Shown here: piece after piece, positions 63,033-64,000 of the stretch
Numbering within the stretch: the stretch's first letter is position 1
Layout of the letters: each line of letters starts with the position of its first letter
Source: Candidatus Methylacidiphilales bacterium
Lineage (GTDB): Bacteria > Pseudomonadota > Gammaproteobacteria > JASGCS01
Assembly: GCA_030054035.1 (NCBI GenBank)
Contig: JASGCS010000003.1
Span: forward strand, 42,047-106,046
Direction: 5' to 3'
DNA length: 64,000 nucleotides
The notes under the pieces: generated by a model
Told to the model about the DNA's origin: nothing
The model's database searches: none
What the model saw: only the letters and a program-made list of their open reading frames with translations
Program-made: the position numbers and the translations under genes

Positions 63033-63461
63033 TTACTTTACTTCAATGCGTTTTTGCGTCTCCTTAATCTTTTTATTTAAAGTAATTGAAAGGATGCCAT
63101 TTTTATAGTTAGCAGTTGATGATGCGCTATCTACCGAACTAGGTAATGAAAAAGTTCTTTGGTATGTACCAAAATACCGTTCACTGCGCACAACTTTATT
63201 GTTCTCAGTTTGCTGGTCATGTTGCTTTACCTCTGTCCTAATGCTAACAGTTCTATCCTCAACGGTGATATGCACATCTTCTTTGTTAACACCTGGTAAT
63301 TCTGCGTTGATAAAGAAAGCATAGTTGTTTTCCTGCACATCTATCTTAAAACTTTCTGGATTAGTATCCCCATGTAATGGTCTAATAAAATAACCAAAGG
63401 ATTGGGTATCATTAAAAAAGTCTGAAATTAGATTTCTGTTATAGTTTGTAATATTTGTCAT
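63033..63461 (-). CDS. Small heat-shock protein (Hsp20/alpha-crystallin family)
   Basis: An ATP-independent holdase chaperone. The 142 residues hold an alpha-crystallin domain (about 40-130) with FFINAELPGVNKEDVHITVE, the RSERYFGTYQRTFSLPSSVD loop, and YKNGILSITLNKK. ATG 63461 is chosen because GAGGA lies 6 bp upstream. It is monocistronic between a terminator and a divergent intergenic region containing heat-shock-type promoter elements. Confidence 0.94.
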   Translation of the reverse strand: MTNITNYNRNLISDFFNDTQSFGYFIRPLHGDTNPESFKIDVQENNYAFFINAELPGVNKEDVHITVEDRTVSIRTEVKQHDQQTENNKVVRSERYFGTYQRTFSLPSSVDSASSTANYKNGILSITLNKKIKETQKRIEVK

Positions 63462-63517
63462 ACAATTCCTCATTTGTTTTGTTAATCTATCTAAACAATA
63501 TGACTAGATCATTACTA

Positions 63518-63531
63518 TTCAAGATCTTGAA
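63518..63531. promoter_or_regulatory. 14-bp perfect palindrome in the hsp20/carbonic anhydrase intergenic region
   Basis: TTCAAGATCTTGAA is a perfect palindrome. Each half contains CTTGAA, the -35 core of sigma-32 promoters, pointing outward to both genes. It could be two back-to-back -35 boxes or a repressor operator. Confidence 0.55.
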
Positions 63532-63553
63532 AATTTAATTTACGACCCCATGC
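63526..63553 (+). promoter_or_regulatory. Sigma-32 (heat-shock) promoter, plus strand
   Basis: CTTGAAA at 63526-63532, a spacer of exactly 13 bp, and CCCCATGC at 63546-63553 match the sigma-32 consensus (CTTGAAA, N11-16, CCCCATnT) almost perfectly. It points toward the carbonic-anhydrase-like gene at 63574, which would start about 14 bp after the initiation site. On the minus strand, CTTGAAT and AGTCATAT with an 11-bp spacer form a much weaker match facing hsp20. Confidence 0.65.
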
Positions 63554-63573
63554 AAATCAAGTAAAATACTACT

Positions 63574-64000
63574 ATGCCTATTTACAAGATTGATTCAGTC
63601 ATTCCAGTTATCCACGAGTCTTCCTTCGTGCATCCTACTGCGGTAATAATCGGAGATGTCATTATTGGAAAACATTGCTACATTGCTCCAGGAGCTTGTC
63701 TCAGAGGTGATTTTGGAAGAATTCAAATTGACGAAGGTTCGAACATTCAAGATAATTGCATCATGCACTCCTACCCGGATGAAATATCCATCATGAGGAA
63801 AAATAGCCATGTCGGGCATGGGTCAATTCTTCATGGTTGTGATATTGGCGAAGATGCGCTGATTGGCATGCACGCGGTTGTCATGGATGGTGCGATGATA
63901 GGTAGTTGCTCAATAGTCGCAGCCTGTTCATTTGTAGCAGCAAAATTCACCTGTCCGCCAAGAAGTTTAGTGCTCGGTATTCCTGCAAAAGTTAAAAGAG
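63574..64000 (+). CDS. Gamma-carbonic anhydrase/PaaY-like hexapeptide protein (3' partial)
   Basis: A left-handed beta-helix protein cut by the right edge after 142 residues. Hexapeptide rungs (VIIGDVIIGKHCYIAPGACLRGDFG) and the metal-type histidines in NCIMHSYPD and HVGHGSILHGCDIG are visible, as is the late GIPAKV. The pattern suits the gamma-carbonic anhydrase-like/PaaY thioesterase/CaiE group. Which activity it has cannot be told without the C-terminal helix. A heat-shock-type promoter lies just upstream. Confidence 0.85.
   Translation, partial: MPIYKIDSVIPVIHESSFVHPTAVIIGDVIIGKHCYIAPGACLRGDFGRIQIDEGSNIQDNCIMHSYPDEISIMRKNSHVGHGSILHGCDIGEDALIGMHAVVMDGAMIGSCSIVAACSFVAAKFTCPPRSLVLGIPAKVKR

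Overview
The window is an AT-rich, tightly packed bacterial chromosome segment. Gene content and order suggest a beta-proteobacterium with a compact genome. The pointers are monofunctional hisB in a hisBHAF-IE cluster, yggS-proC beside pilT-pilU, a metX-metW pair, tonB-ruvX-pyrB with an inactive dihydroorotase partner, the proteobacterial gshA type, and fmt-def divergent from dprA-topA. This placement is inference; no rRNA or tRNA gene was seen.

Region 1 (1 to about 10.3 kb) is an accessory defence island. It holds the end of a repeat-rich ORF, a type I restriction system (hsdR plus an hsdM-hsdS fusion), an Abi_C-type abortive-infection gene, a decayed type III restriction subunit, an ATPase/RloB-like two-gene module, several decayed IS3-family copies with many orphan ends, and a short DprA-like protein. 

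Region 2 (10.4 to 17.8 kb, minus strand) is one long run: def, fmt, an LpxL-type acyltransferase, a TtcA-like ATPase lacking the usual cysteines, hisB, hisH, hisA, hisF, a secreted unknown protein, hisI and hisE. Divergent from it (17.9 to 26.5 kb, plus) run an exported protein, dprA, topA, tsaC, hemF, hemB, aroE and ubiA. They cover transformation, DNA topology, tRNA t6A, heme, shikimate and ubiquinone functions. 

Region 3 (26.5 to 42.3 kb) is short alternating operons: comF/radC; coaBC-dut-algC-argB; pyrE with a DUF4124 protein; an AmpG-like transporter; an HU-family protein with cysQ; a membrane diguanylate cyclase; yggS-proC-metX-metW; pilT-pilU. 

Region 4 (42.3 to 56.6 kb) has gshA-gshB-tonB-ruvX-pyrB-pyrC' on the minus strand and the type IV pilus chemosensory operon pilG-pilH-pilI-pilJ-chpA on the plus strand. 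With pilT/pilU this supports twitching motility, and with comF, dprA and radC nearby possibly DNA uptake. 

Region 5 (56.6 to 64 kb) is an S-adenosylmethionine cycle block (metK, apaH, ahcY, metF, rsmE) under a Tat-type flavin amine oxidase, then a small heat-shock protein divergent from a gamma-carbonic-anhydrase-like gene cut by the window edge. A very good sigma-32-type promoter lies between these two. Most operon genes overlap by a few bases, and six convergent pairs overlap at their 3' ends, which fits a streamlined genome.
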